DNA from: Oligoflexia bacterium
GTDB lineage: Bacteria > Bdellovibrionota > UBA1018
NCBI GenBank assembly: GCA_023701205.1
Contig: JAMPXJ010000002.1
Location: 124,001-188,000, forward strand
Reading direction: 5' to 3'
Length of the DNA stretch: 64,000 nucleotides
In this document: piece by piece, positions 1 to 9,125 of the stretch
How the letters are laid out: each line of letters begins with the position of its first letter
Numbering within the stretch: position 1 is the stretch's first letter
Notes under the pieces: generated by a model
Database searches by the model: none
Told to the model about the DNA's origin: nothing
What the model saw: only the letters and a program-made list of their open reading frames with translations
Translations under genes and position numbers: made by a program

Positions 1-180
1 GCCATCATCGAGGTTGACCTTCTCTCGATCCTCTCGGACACGCTGGAGTTCCAGCGGCAGGGCCAGAGCGCCTATGTCGCCGAGATGCTCGAGACCCACC
101 TGGTCTCGAATTTCAGGGAATGGCGCGAGGAAGGTCTTCCCGCTCTTCGCGACCGCGCCGAAGGGGCAGCCTCACGGTGA
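1..180 (+). CDS. 3' end of an unidentified gene (truncated by window edge)
   Basis: Frame 1 is open from the first base and stops with TGA at 178-180, giving 59 residues with no start inside the window. The fragment is charged and helical-looking (it contains AYVAEMLETHLVSNF) and shows normal codon use for this genome. It converges with the histidine kinase on the other strand and overlaps its last 68 bases. I do not recognise the family; identity needs the upstream sequence. Confidence 0.5.
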   Translation, partial: AIIEVDLLSILSDTLEFQRQGQSAYVAEMLETHLVSNFREWREEGLPALRDRAEGAASR

Positions 181-1585
181 ACCGCGACCCCTTTCCCGGC
201 TCGCTTTCGATCCCGATTTCGCCTTCGTGGGCCTGCACGATCTGGCGGGTGATGTAGAGGCCCAGCCCGAGCCCTCCGAAATGCCCGCTCGAGACGGCAC
301 GCTCGAAGCGCTCGAAGATCTTCGCCTGGTCCTTGGGATCCACGCCGAGCCCCCGGTCCTGGACGGTGAGCACCGCGCTGCCCAGCCCGGTGGAAGTCCG
401 CAACGTGACGGGTTTTCCCTCCCCGTATTTCAAGGCGTTGGTCAACAGATTCGTGACGACCTGCTCGAGCCGTAGCCGGTCCCAGAGCCCCTCCTCGACG
501 TCTTCCAGCTCCAACGCCACCTGCGAGCCGAACTGGCCCATCTGGGGAAGGAATCGCTCGGCCACGTCCCGCACGACCGCGCCGAGGCGCACCGCGCGCC
601 GCTGCAGCTCCAGGCGTCCCGCGGTGATCCGGGTGACGTCCAGAAGGTCGTCGACCAGGCTGGAGAGGCGCGAGAGCTGGCGATCGGTCACCCCGAGCAG
701 CGACTCGAGGCGCTCCGGCGGATAGCTGGCCAGCTGCCTCTTCTCGACCAGCCGCTGGATGAGCTGGACCTGGGATTTCAACGGCGTGATGGGCGTGCGG
801 AGCTCGTGCGAGGCGATCGACATGAAGTCGTCGCGCACCCGGATCGCATCGCGCGCCTCCTGCAGCAGCCGCTCCCGCTCCCGGTCGTGTTCCCCGATTT
901 TCGCGAGCATCGCGTTGAAGGAGTCGATCAGGTCGATCATCTCCGCTCCGCTTTCGGGCGAGGCCCGGATCGAGGTGTCGCGGTTATGGGTGACCGTGCG
1001 CGCGGTCGAGGCCAGGCGCAGGATCGGGCTGGAGATGATCCTCTGGGCAAAGCCCGAGAGAACGAACGCGAGGACCGCGGCCAAACCCAGCACGACGAGG
1101 ATCACCCCGATGTCGGCCCGCACCTTGGCGTAGGTCTCGGTGAGATCGGAAACCATCACGAGCGTTCCGATCTTCCGCCGCTCCAGGAGGATCACGCGCC
1201 GGAACCAGAGATTGCGTCCCACGGACTCCAGTCCCGCCGACCCAGGCTCGGGCGGACAGCTGATCGGCGACTCCGTGCGCAGATAGGAACCGACGATCAT
1301 GCCCGTCTCGTCATAGATGCAGGCCGCGGCAAGGCTCCGGATCGTCCCGATGGAAGCCAGGAGCTCATCGAGTGCCCGGCTGTCCCGGAAGGCGAGCGCC
1401 GCGGTGCTGCCCGTCTCGATCACCTCGGACAGGGACTTCACCTCCCTGAGCAGACGCTCCCTTTCGCTGCTCGCGTCCACGAGGATGAGAAGGGTCCCGG
1501 TGAACCCCAGGACGAGCAGGACCACCGACATCATGACCAGGGTGAGACGCGTGCGGATCGTCGCCCGCCCGAAGCTTGTCCTCAC
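113..1585 (-). CDS. Membrane sensor histidine kinase (HAMP-HisKA-HATPase)
   Basis: 490 residues. Two membrane helices (about 15-36 and 159-181) flank a periplasmic sensor region. Next come a HAMP segment, a HisKA domain with phospho-acceptor His260 in SHELRTP, and a HATPase domain with N box (NLLTNALKYG, about 379-388), G1 (DRGLGVD) and G2 (GLGLGLY). It should autophosphorylate and pass phosphate to a response regulator, but none is encoded nearby. The start is GTG at 1585. Its GTG overlaps the TGA of the YfiR-like gene (GTGA), so translation is probably coupled. Together with the TonB receptor this looks like an envelope-signal module; the ligand is unknown. Confidence 0.9.
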   Translation of the reverse strand: MRTSFGRATIRTRLTLVMMSVVLLVLGFTGTLLILVDASSERERLLREVKSLSEVIETGSTAALAFRDSRALDELLASIGTIRSLAAACIYDETGMIVGSYLRTESPISCPPEPGSAGLESVGRNLWFRRVILLERRKIGTLVMVSDLTETYAKVRADIGVILVVLGLAAVLAFVLSGFAQRIISSPILRLASTARTVTHNRDTSIRASPESGAEMIDLIDSFNAMLAKIGEHDRERERLLQEARDAIRVRDDFMSIASHELRTPITPLKSQVQLIQRLVEKRQLASYPPERLESLLGVTDRQLSRLSSLVDDLLDVTRITAGRLELQRRAVRLGAVVRDVAERFLPQMGQFGSQVALELEDVEEGLWDRLRLEQVVTNLLTNALKYGEGKPVTLRTSTGLGSAVLTVQDRGLGVDPKDQAKIFERFERAVSSGHFGGLGLGLYITRQIVQAHEGEIGIESEPGKGSRFTVRLPLRRGREEREDLPRAIP

Positions 1586-2109
1586 CGCACCTCCTCGGCG
1601 AGCTTCAGCAGCTTCGAGCTGATCCGGAGCCGCGCCTTCTCGGCCGCGTTGAGGTTGACGCTGAAGCGGATATGCACCCCCGCATGGCGGAGCTGGATGA
1701 CTCCCCCTTCGCGATTGAACTCATGGCTCTCGCCGATAGTGAGCACCGGCTTTCCGCGCAGCGCGCTCAATACCCGCTCGCGTGCGCCATGAGCGAGGCC
1801 GTTGAGATAGGCGACCTGACATCGCGACCAGGAGTCCCGCTCCGACAGCTTCAACAACTCGATTGCGCGGTTTTGAACCCGCTGGCCAGAATACAAGGCC
1901 TCCATCCTGTCCGCGATCGCGCCTTGAGCGGGCACGCAGATATGGAACCCGTCGCGAGGGGACCCGAAAACATCAGGCGGCCAATCGATGAATTTCGCGA
2001 AATTGAGGGTATAGGCGCATTTCACGTCCTCGGCCGAATACTGGGTTTCCGCCCAGGTGAGGCGTGCCACGAGCAGGATCATCCAGGAGACGCGTTGAAT
2101 CCCCCTCAC
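1582..2109 (-). CDS. YfiR-like (DUF4154) periplasmic protein
   Basis: 175 residues. I chose GTG at 2109 because it overlaps the stop of the upstream receptor gene (GTGA) and gives a signal peptide ending near LTWA. The mature part shows the DUF4154 pattern: an early YTLNFAKFIDWP segment, a central VQNRAIELLKLS region, and a late FNREGGVIQL then IRFSVNLNAA stretch that closes the fold. In Pseudomonas YfiR represses the diguanylate cyclase YfiN from the periplasm. Here the neighbour is a histidine kinase, so it may instead gate that kinase. The family assignment is strong; the regulatory target is inferred from the operon. Confidence 0.8.
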   Translation of the reverse strand: MRGIQRVSWMILLVARLTWAETQYSAEDVKCAYTLNFAKFIDWPPDVFGSPRDGFHICVPAQGAIADRMEALYSGQRVQNRAIELLKLSERDSWSRCQVAYLNGLAHGARERVLSALRGKPVLTIGESHEFNREGGVIQLRHAGVHIRFSVNLNAAEKARLRISSKLLKLAEEVR

Positions 2110-4205
2110 CACGAGTACGCCGCCTCGATACGGAAACTTCGGCCTTCCTGCGGAAGATCGCCCGGGATCGCCGCGGCCTGGCCTTCGGAGGACGGGGGAT
2201 TGCCCGGCTCGCGGACATCGGCGTCCAGCAGGTTTCGAATGCCGCCCGAAAGCCGCAGCGCCCGCTGCCAAAGCCGCGTTGAAAACAGGAAATCGAGCGT
2301 GGCGAACCCCCGCAGCGCGGGGCGCGAATCCTCGGGAACCCGCGCCCGCTTCCCGACCCAGTTCACCTGCGTCCCGAGCAGCCACTCCCCGACCGGCTCC
2401 CAGTCGACACGCGCGTACAGATGATGGTTGGGCGCGCCCGCCACGACGCTTCCGCTTTTTGAGACCGCATTCTGGTACCCGTAGTTCGCCTGCAGCCGGA
2501 TCGCGGGAGAGACGGCGAAGCGGCTCTCCAGCTCGACCCCGGTCCCGTCCTGGCTCGCGAAGTTCTGCGCGGTCGTCCCCGCCACGCCGGGATCGCGCAC
2601 GAAGGTGATCAGATCCCTCACTTTGTAATGAAAGAGATTCATCGTCCCCGACCAGTCCCGGCCGGAATCGTAGGACCAGGCCAGCTCGTACATGTCGATT
2701 CTCTCGGGCTTGAGCCCGCGATTCCCCAGCGTCACGGGATTGTTCGTGGTGTAAAGCTCCGCGAAGGAAGGGGCCCGGAAGCCCGCTCCGTAGAGCAGCT
2801 TTCCGTTCAACCGCGGCGTGGCCGCCCAGACGAGCGCCAGGCGAGGATTCACGGTTCCCTTGAAATCCGAATAATAGTCGTAACGAACGCCCGCCGTCGC
2901 TTCCCAATCCTCGTGAAATCCCCACTCATCCTGGAGCAAAGCATGGAAATTCGTGCGCAAGCTTTCGGGCAGGAATGCTGCGGAGGTATCGGTGACGTCG
3001 CGCAGCTCCGGCAAGGGGGAGAAATCCGGAGCGAAGTTCTTCGATTCGCGGACGCGATAAAGATGGCCATGGGAATATCCGACGCCCAGGCGAAGCCGAT
3101 GGTTCTCAAAGCCCGAGTAGAAAAGCGATTCCGTCAGCCGGAGCTGGCGCTCCCAGGCATCCGGGCTTCCGATCATTCCCTCCGGAAAGCTGCCGCCGCC
3201 GAGGTCGGCACCCGGAGGAAAGAGCCGTAGCCCACGATCGAACTGCTGGGTGGCATGGTAAAAGGAAAACCGCGAATCCAGTTCCCAGCCGGGGCCCAAA
3301 TCCGGCTCGTGATGGGTCAGGTCGAAAGTCGCCCTGCTGCCCCTGGCCTTGCTGTCGGGATCGAGGGCTTCCGCGATTCCGGGGCCAGTTCCCAGGTTCC
3401 ATCCCGCGTGGAAGGAACCGCGCAAGCGCCACTTTCCCTTCTCCCCGTCGATGAGAGCCGTGAGCCGCTTGGCCGAGAGCGCCACCGGACCGGGAGCATG
3501 CGAGGCGCGAGTGCCCAAGGCGCGGTCGAGCTGCGTCTGCGCGTCTTGCTCGACGATCCGCCGGTGCCCATCGGTTTCGTCATAATCCACGAGCAGCGCG
3601 AGCTCCAGCTCACCGTAACGCCCGCCGTGACGGTACCAGGCCTGGCGGGAATCGAAGCTGCCGAGCGATGCCGCGAGCTCCGTGCCTCCGATCTCGCGCG
3701 CGCTCCGGGTCACGATATTGATCACGCCGGCGAAGGCATCCGCGCCGTGGACGGCAGACCCCGGCCCGCGGATGATCTCCACCCGAGCGACCATGGAGAT
3801 CGGAAGAATCTGGAGCACCGTGCTCCGGTCTCCGCGGATCAGGCTCGTCAGCGGCGCTCCGTTCAGCATCACGAGCGTCTGCGGGTTGAACGTCGTCGAG
3901 ATGCCGCGTACCAGGTACTTTGCAGTGTAACGGTGGGATGAGCGCGACACGTGAAGCCCCGGCACGCCTTCGAGCGCATCCCCGAGAGTTCGCGCGCCCA
4001 TGCGCTCGAGGTCACGGATCGTCAGGACCGTGATCACGCCGGGATTCAGCCGTTCGGGTTTCGCCGTTCCCGTGGCGATCGCGGTGACCCGGACATCCCG
4101 GAGCTCCTCGATCGAAAGCTCCGTCACGGGGCGCTCCGAGGGCATCTCCGCGAAGGCGCTCACGACCGAAAGAGCGTAAAAAAGCGCGCCGCACCGCTGC
4201 CACAT
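2106..4205 (-). CDS. TonB-dependent outer-membrane receptor
   Basis: 699 residues from ATG at 4205, which gives a signal peptide (about 1-20) and then an N-terminal plug domain with hallmark stretches: TIRDLERMGARTLGDALEGV, RGISTTFNPQ, VEIIRGPGSAVHG and INIVTR. The C-terminal two thirds alternates aromatic beta strands and ends in a terminal aromatic residue (AAYSW), typical of a 22-strand barrel. It would import a siderophore, cobalamin or sugar-like ligand using TonB energy; the substrate is not evident. It is first in an operon with the YfiR-like and kinase genes, each joined by a 4-base overlap, so it may also act as a surface sensor. Confidence 0.92.
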   Translation of the reverse strand: MWQRCGALFYALSVVSAFAEMPSERPVTELSIEELRDVRVTAIATGTAKPERLNPGVITVLTIRDLERMGARTLGDALEGVPGLHVSRSSHRYTAKYLVRGISTTFNPQTLVMLNGAPLTSLIRGDRSTVLQILPISMVARVEIIRGPGSAVHGADAFAGVINIVTRSAREIGGTELAASLGSFDSRQAWYRHGGRYGELELALLVDYDETDGHRRIVEQDAQTQLDRALGTRASHAPGPVALSAKRLTALIDGEKGKWRLRGSFHAGWNLGTGPGIAEALDPDSKARGSRATFDLTHHEPDLGPGWELDSRFSFYHATQQFDRGLRLFPPGADLGGGSFPEGMIGSPDAWERQLRLTESLFYSGFENHRLRLGVGYSHGHLYRVRESKNFAPDFSPLPELRDVTDTSAAFLPESLRTNFHALLQDEWGFHEDWEATAGVRYDYYSDFKGTVNPRLALVWAATPRLNGKLLYGAGFRAPSFAELYTTNNPVTLGNRGLKPERIDMYELAWSYDSGRDWSGTMNLFHYKVRDLITFVRDPGVAGTTAQNFASQDGTGVELESRFAVSPAIRLQANYGYQNAVSKSGSVVAGAPNHHLYARVDWEPVGEWLLGTQVNWVGKRARVPEDSRPALRGFATLDFLFSTRLWQRALRLSGGIRNLLDADVREPGNPPSSEGQAAAIPGDLPQEGRSFRIEAAYSW

Positions 4206-4254
4206 CGGACCTGCCCTCGCGGGCCGTTTCGAAGCAACCGGCGTGCCTTGGGGC

Positions 4255-5616
4255 CTATTTCTCGAGCCGCTCGCGGATCTGCCGCTCCAGGCCGGAGTCC
4301 TTCGGCTCGTAAAAGCGCCGGCCCAGCAAGGGTTCGGGAAGATGCGTTTGCGCGGCTCGCGCACCCGGATCCGAATGAACGTAACGGTAACCTTGGCCGT
4401 AGCCCTCGCGGCGCATGAGGCCGGTGACGGCGTTGCGCAGATGCAGCGGCACCGGCAACGCGCCCGAGCGGCGCACTTCGGCGATCGCCTCTCCGATCCC
4501 GACATAACTCGCGTTGCTCTTGGGCGCGACCGCGAGATAGGTCACCGCCTGCGCCAGGCTGATCCGCGCCTCGGGCATTCCGATGAAATCCACGGCTTCC
4601 TTCACGGCGATCGCGACCTGCAGCGCGCGGGGATCGGCGTTGCCGATGTCTTCCGACGCCAGGATCACCAGCCGACGCGCGATGAAGAGCGGATCCTCCC
4701 CGCCCTCGAGCATGCGCGCCAGATAATAGAGCCCCGCGTGCGGATCGCTGTCGCGGATGCTCTTGATGAACGCGGAGATGACGTTGTAATGCTCCTCGCC
4801 CGCCTTGTCATAAGGAATCGGCTGGCGCTCGAGCGCGGACTCGAGCGCCTTTCTCACCTCATCGACACCCAACGGCGCCATGTCTTCTCCCGAAGGCGCG
4901 GCCCCCGAAGCCGTGTACAAAGACACGTTCTCCAGCGCGGTCAGCGCGCGACGCGCATCGCCTTCGGCCCCCGCGGCCAGCCAGGCCACCGCCTCGTCCG
5001 AAAGAGCCAGAAACCCCCCCAGGCCCCGCTCGGGATCGCGCAGGGCGCGCTCGAGGATACGGGCGATCGCCTCTTCACTCAGCCTTTCGAGACGCACCAC
5101 GCGCGCCCGCGAAAGCAGCGCGCTATTGAGCTCGAACGAAGGGTTTTCCGTCGTCGCGCCGACGAGCGTGATGGTGCCGTCCTCGACGTGGGGAAGCAGC
5201 GCATCCTGCTGTGACTTGTTGAAACGGTGGATCTCGTCCACGAAGAGGATCGTGCGGTGCCGGCCCATCCGCCGGGCCTCCTTCGCACGACCGACGGCCT
5301 CCTTGATGTCCTTCACGCCTGAAAGAACCGCGCTCAGGGACTCGAAATGCGACCGGGTCTGTCCCGCGATGATTCTTGCCAGGGTCGTTTTTCCCGTTCC
5401 AGGCGGCCCCCAGAGAACCAACGAGGGCACCCGATCCGCCGAGATCCACTGGCGCAAAGGCTTGCCGGGGCCGAGAACCCGCTCCTGTCCGACGAACTCG
5501 TCGAGATTCCGCGGGCGCATCCGATGCGCCAGCGGCGCGGAGGGTCCGGGTCCGTGGCCTGAGATCTGGGATTCCTTCTCCCCGAAATCGAATAAGTCGT
5601 TAGAATCCATCGTCAT
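4255..5616 (-). CDS. rarA: RarA (MgsA) replication-associated recombination AAA+ ATPase
   Basis: About 453 residues. Walker A is GPPGTGKT, Walker B is LFVDEIHRFNK, and arginine-finger and lid regions follow (ATTENPSFELNSALLSR). The C-terminal tetramerisation domain has the family signatures YDKAGEEHYN, FIKSIRDSDP and LHLRNAVTGLM. RarA acts at stalled replication forks with SSB and RecA. Two ATG codons are possible (5616 or 5610); neither has a strong Shine-Dalgarno sequence. The gene diverges from nadK across about 42 bases. The downstream receptor operon starts 49 bases after its stop, so a separate promoter for that operon is not obvious. Confidence 0.95.
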   Translation of the reverse strand: MTMDSNDLFDFGEKESQISGHGPGPSAPLAHRMRPRNLDEFVGQERVLGPGKPLRQWISADRVPSLVLWGPPGTGKTTLARIIAGQTRSHFESLSAVLSGVKDIKEAVGRAKEARRMGRHRTILFVDEIHRFNKSQQDALLPHVEDGTITLVGATTENPSFELNSALLSRARVVRLERLSEEAIARILERALRDPERGLGGFLALSDEAVAWLAAGAEGDARRALTALENVSLYTASGAAPSGEDMAPLGVDEVRKALESALERQPIPYDKAGEEHYNVISAFIKSIRDSDPHAGLYYLARMLEGGEDPLFIARRLVILASEDIGNADPRALQVAIAVKEAVDFIGMPEARISLAQAVTYLAVAPKSNASYVGIGEAIAEVRRSGALPVPLHLRNAVTGLMRREGYGQGYRYVHSDPGARAAQTHLPEPLLGRRFYEPKDSGLERQIRERLEK

Positions 5617-5658
5617 CTGATGGTACGCTTCTATCACTAACGTCCCGGCGAGCAAAGC

Positions 5659-6570
5659 ATGACAAAATCCATTAAGCAGATCGGCTTCGTCATCAAGCAC
5701 AAGCAGGAAGAGGCGGCCGCCTTGGCCCTGGAGCTCGCCCGCCTGAGCCTCTCACGCGGCGTTCGCGTCGCCTTCCCTTCGGAGAGCGCCGAGCTCGGTC
5801 GCGCGCTTTCGAAGGAATTCCCCCTCAAGGAACGAAAGCGCATTCAGGTACTCGAAAAGGAAAAGCTGCCCGAGGCCTGCGACCTGCTGGCGGTACTGGG
5901 CGGCGACGGCACGTTCCTCAGCATCGCGCGGCTGATGCGCAAGCGGACCGTGCCCATCATGGGCGTGAACATGGGGCAGCTCGGCTTTCTGACCGAGATC
6001 AAACGTTCGGAAGCCCTCGCCACCCTCGAGGAGCTCATCGAAGGGGCGAAGCCCACCCTGCGTGAACGGGCCCTGCTCGAGGTGACGCTCAAGCGTGACA
6101 ACAAGGTGATTTTCCAAGGCCCCGTCGTGAATGACGCCGTTATTTCCAAGGGCGCGATCGCGAGGATCATCGGGCTTCAGATCGGGATCAACGGCCGATG
6201 GGTCCATAATGTCCGCGCGGACGGGATCATCGTCAGCACCCCGACCGGTTCCACGGCCTATTCCCTCGCCGCCGGCGGGCCCATCATCGAGCCCTCGCTC
6301 GCGGCCCTGGTGCTGACCCCCATCTGCCCCCACAGCCTCACCCACCGGCCCCTGGTGGTTTCGGATCGCGAAGAGATCCAGATCCGGCTGGACCATCGCC
6401 CAGGCCACGTCCTGCTCACGCTCGACGGGCAGGACGCGATCGACATGAAAGAGAACGATCTGGTGATTGTGCGCCGCTTCAAAAAGCATTCTCTCCTGTT
6501 GATTTCCTCGCCGACCCGCGATTACTTTAGCCTGCTTCGGGAGAAGTTGAAGTTCGGCATGCGGGATTGA
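5659..6570 (+). CDS. nadK: NAD kinase
   Basis: 303 residues, usual length. The diagnostic GGDGT motif occurs in LAVLGGDGTFLS, followed by NMGQLGFLTE, the NDAVISKG substrate segment and STPTGSTAYSLAAGGP. It phosphorylates NAD to NADP with ATP or polyphosphate in the cytosol. The start is the first ATG. The gene is followed immediately by recN, an order conserved in many bacteria, and the two are probably co-transcribed. Confidence 0.96.
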   Translation: MTKSIKQIGFVIKHKQEEAAALALELARLSLSRGVRVAFPSESAELGRALSKEFPLKERKRIQVLEKEKLPEACDLLAVLGGDGTFLSIARLMRKRTVPIMGVNMGQLGFLTEIKRSEALATLEELIEGAKPTLRERALLEVTLKRDNKVIFQGPVVNDAVISKGAIARIIGLQIGINGRWVHNVRADGIIVSTPTGSTAYSLAAGGPIIEPSLAALVLTPICPHSLTHRPLVVSDREEIQIRLDHRPGHVLLTLDGQDAIDMKENDLVIVRRFKKHSLLLISSPTRDYFSLLREKLKFGMRD

Positions 6571-6575
6571 TTCTT

Positions 6576-8252
6576 ATGCTTGAAACCTTGAAAATCAGGA
6601 ACGTCGCGATCATCGACGCGGCGGAGATCTCTTTTCGCGCAGGATTGAATGTCCTTTCGGGCGAGACCGGCGCGGGAAAATCCATCGTCCTCGAAGCGAT
6701 ATCGCTGCTGCTGGGCGGCCGCGCCAGCACCGAGCTGATCCGCACGGGCTGTGACGAGGCGGTAGTGGAGGGGCTCTTCGACCTATCGCAGATCTCCTGG
6801 ATGGCACCCCGGCTCGAGAAGCTGGGTTTCAACGCCGGCACTCCCGAACTGCTCATCAAACGCACCGTGCATCGCAGCGGCAAGCACCGCATCCACATCA
6901 ACGGGGAGCTGGCCACCGTCTCGATCCTGCAAGAGCTTTGCGAAGGACTGATCGATCTCTGCGGCCAGCATGAACACCAGTCGCTGACCAAAGCCTCGGT
7001 GCAGCTGGAGCTCCTCGACCGTTACGCCTCGCTCGAGGCCCAGGCCAAAGGGGTCGCCAATGCCTTTCATCGCCTGCGCGAACTGAAATCGGAAGCCGCG
7101 CGCCTCCAGGAGGCCGAGACCGAACGCTCGCGGCGCGCCGATTTCCTGAAGTTTCAGATCGAGGAGCTGCGCTCGGCGGCGCTTCGTCCCGGCGAGGACG
7201 ACGAGCTTCATTCCGAAAAGCATCTTCTGCAGTCGGCCGAGGCCCGGGTCGCCGCCGCCGAGAGCGCCCGCCGGATCCTCGAGGAGGAAGGCGAAGGAAC
7301 GCTCAACTCGCTGCGCGCGGCGGTTCAGAAAATGCGCGCCCTGCGGAACCTCGACGAACGGGTCACCCCGATGCTCGAGGGACTTGAGCGCGGCATCGCC
7401 GAAGTCGAGGAGGTCGACCTCGCTCTCAACCGCTATCTCGGCTCGGTCGACCTGAACACCGAGCGGCTGGAGTCAGTGCAGGAGCGTCTCTCGCTGATCG
7501 CCGATCTGCGCCGCAAATACGGTCCCACGATCGAAGCGATGCTCGCGAGCCTGGAGCAGCTCGAGGCCGAATTCGCCGCGCTCGACAAGACCACGGAACG
7601 ACTCGCCGAACTTTCCCAGGCCATCGAGGGCGCGGCCGCTGAGCTCACGCGTTTCGGCAAGAGACTATCCGTCGCAAGGCGCAAGGCCGCCGAGCTGTTG
7701 TCAGGCTCCGTGACCGGCGAGCTCAAGGACCTGCGCATGAGCGAAGCCAGGTTTCACGTCGAGCTCACAGCCAAGGAAAACCTCGAGGACTGGACCGCGG
7801 CCGGCGCGGACGCGATTCATTTTCTCGTGCAGACCAACGCCGGCGAGCCTCCTCGCCCACTCGGCAAGATCGCCTCGGGCGGAGAGCTCTCACGCCTGAT
7901 GCTGGCCATCCGCCGGGTGATCGCCGACAAGGGCGGGATCGGCGTTTATCTTTTCGACGAGATCGACGCGGGGATCGGCGGGCAGACCGCCTTCCAGGTC
8001 GGCAAGAAGCTCAAGTCCGTCGCGGCCTACAACCAGGTTCTCTGCATTACGCACCTGCCGCAGGTCGCGTCCTTCGCGGATCATCACCTCGTCGTGCGCA
8101 AGACCACGACCGGCAAGCGCACGGTCACCGAGGTCCTCGAGCTCTCGGGCAAGAGCGAACGCAAGGAAGAGCTCGCGCGGATGCTCGGCGGCCCGCAGCT
8201 CACGCGCAAGAGCCTCGAGAACGCGGCGGAGCTGCTGGAGCTGGCGCGCTAA
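6576..8252 (+). CDS. recN: RecN, SMC-like DNA repair ATPase
   Basis: 558 residues from ATG at 6576, which begins the conserved LETLKIRNVAII. An in-frame TTG at 6567 overlapping the nadK stop is an alternative start. Walker A is GETGAGKS near residue 36. A long coiled-coil arm occupies roughly 150-370. The ABC signature is SGGELSRLMLA, Walker B is VYLFDEIDAGIGG, and the H-loop region is ITHLPQVASFA. RecN tethers broken DNA ends during double-strand-break repair. It is the second gene of the nadK-recN unit and is followed by a large inverted repeat. Confidence 0.96.
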   Translation: MLETLKIRNVAIIDAAEISFRAGLNVLSGETGAGKSIVLEAISLLLGGRASTELIRTGCDEAVVEGLFDLSQISWMAPRLEKLGFNAGTPELLIKRTVHRSGKHRIHINGELATVSILQELCEGLIDLCGQHEHQSLTKASVQLELLDRYASLEAQAKGVANAFHRLRELKSEAARLQEAETERSRRADFLKFQIEELRSAALRPGEDDELHSEKHLLQSAEARVAAAESARRILEEEGEGTLNSLRAAVQKMRALRNLDERVTPMLEGLERGIAEVEEVDLALNRYLGSVDLNTERLESVQERLSLIADLRRKYGPTIEAMLASLEQLEAEFAALDKTTERLAELSQAIEGAAAELTRFGKRLSVARRKAAELLSGSVTGELKDLRMSEARFHVELTAKENLEDWTAAGADAIHFLVQTNAGEPPRPLGKIASGGELSRLMLAIRRVIADKGGIGVYLFDEIDAGIGGQTAFQVGKKLKSVAAYNQVLCITHLPQVASFADHHLVVRKTTTGKRTVTEVLELSGKSERKEELARMLGGPQLTRKSLENAAELLELAR

Positions 8253-8257
8253 ATCAC

Positions 8258-8379
8258 TGCTTCAATGAAGGGCCTTCCCGATGAGAGTCCGGGACGGGGC
8301 ATCCGGCCCCTCGTGCACCTTACCCCTTCCATGGGGGTGCAAGCCCTGCCTCTCATCGGGAAGGCCCTTCATTGAGGCA
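8258..8379. repeat. Long inverted repeat / structured hairpin after recN
   Basis: A perfect 26-base inverted repeat pairs 8262-8287 with 8350-8375. After one wobble position it continues at 8258-8260 with 8377-8379. The 62-base interior holds further nested pairings (GGGGC with GCCCC; TGCACC...CCCC with GGGGGTGCA). It starts 5 bases after the recN stop. There is no strong T tract, so it is not a classic terminator. It could be a MITE or REP-like element, or a structured RNA 3' end. Confidence 0.75.
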
Positions 8380-8581
8380 CTGGTTTTTGGGTTCGCTCCC
8401 ATCTTTGCGTGGATAATCCCGCGCCCTAGATAAGTGTCTAGACCTTGGACACCCAGCATTGGGGCAGCTTAAGAAATTCCGCTGCTTTCACTGGCTAATT
8501 CCAGAAATTCGGACTCTGGTCCCGTGATTGCATTTTCATTTCCACGAGAGAGTTTGCGCCCTGAGCGCAGTGGAGGAATGC
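8380..8581. other. Intergenic region without a recognisable gene
   Basis: About 200 bases between the recN hairpin and the next start. I see a short dyad (TAGATAAGTGTCTA) near 8428-8441 and a strong Shine-Dalgarno GGAGGA at 8572-8577, but no clear promoter and no RNA gene. Confidence 0.4.
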
Positions 8582-9094
8582 ATGAAGAAGATTTACCTGA
8601 TCCTGATCTCGGCCGCCGTCACCTTGACCGCCATCCCGGCGTTCGGGGCCGAAAAATACGTCTACGCCAGCGGGAGCGCCCCGTTCGAGCATCATCTCTT
8701 CGAGTCCCTGCACGACGACAATCCGGTGGATGCGAAGCTCCAGGCGCAAATCGCGGCCCGCAAAAACGCAAAAATGGCGTTCGAGGAGTACTGCAAAAAC
8801 TCGCGAGACGGCGTCGTGACCTTCGTGTCAGCGGTCATCGAGCGCGATCCATCCGATCGCGCACAGAGAACCCCCTGCTGGAAGGAATGGGTGGATCGCG
8901 AGAACGAAAAGGGCATCATCACCTGCACCGCACGCGCAAAAGGTTCCTGCAAACCCAAGGAAGGTCGCGACGTCCGCGTCTCCGAAAAAACCGAAGCCCC
9001 GGCCCGCATCATCGAGGTGAAGGGCGAGCGCTTCCTGATCGACGCCCAAGGCGCCGCGCATCCGATCGCTTCTGGCGCCTCGGCCGCGAACTGA
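8582..9094 (+). CDS. Secreted protein of unknown function
   Basis: 170 residues. ATG at 8582 is set by GGAGGA five bases upstream and starts a clear signal peptide (MKKIYLILISAAVTL... ending FGA, about residue 23). The mature part is mostly charged, with four cysteines (CKNS, PCWKE, TCTA, SCKP) that could form two disulfides in the periplasm. The C terminus (IIEVKGERFLIDAQGAAHP) looks like a short beta-hairpin. No family recognised. It stands alone between the recN hairpin and a convergent gene. Confidence 0.7.
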   Translation: MKKIYLILISAAVTLTAIPAFGAEKYVYASGSAPFEHHLFESLHDDNPVDAKLQAQIAARKNAKMAFEEYCKNSRDGVVTFVSAVIERDPSDRAQRTPCWKEWVDRENEKGIITCTARAKGSCKPKEGRDVRVSEKTEAPARIIEVKGERFLIDAQGAAHPIASGASAAN

Positions 9095-9125
9095 TCCGCG
9101 CGGGGTTCGGCTCTCGGCCCGCCTC

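Noticed and set aside
8262..8459. A 65-codon minus-strand frame across the recN hairpin
   Set aside because: It only exists because of the inverted repeat and has no ribosome site or recognisable pattern.
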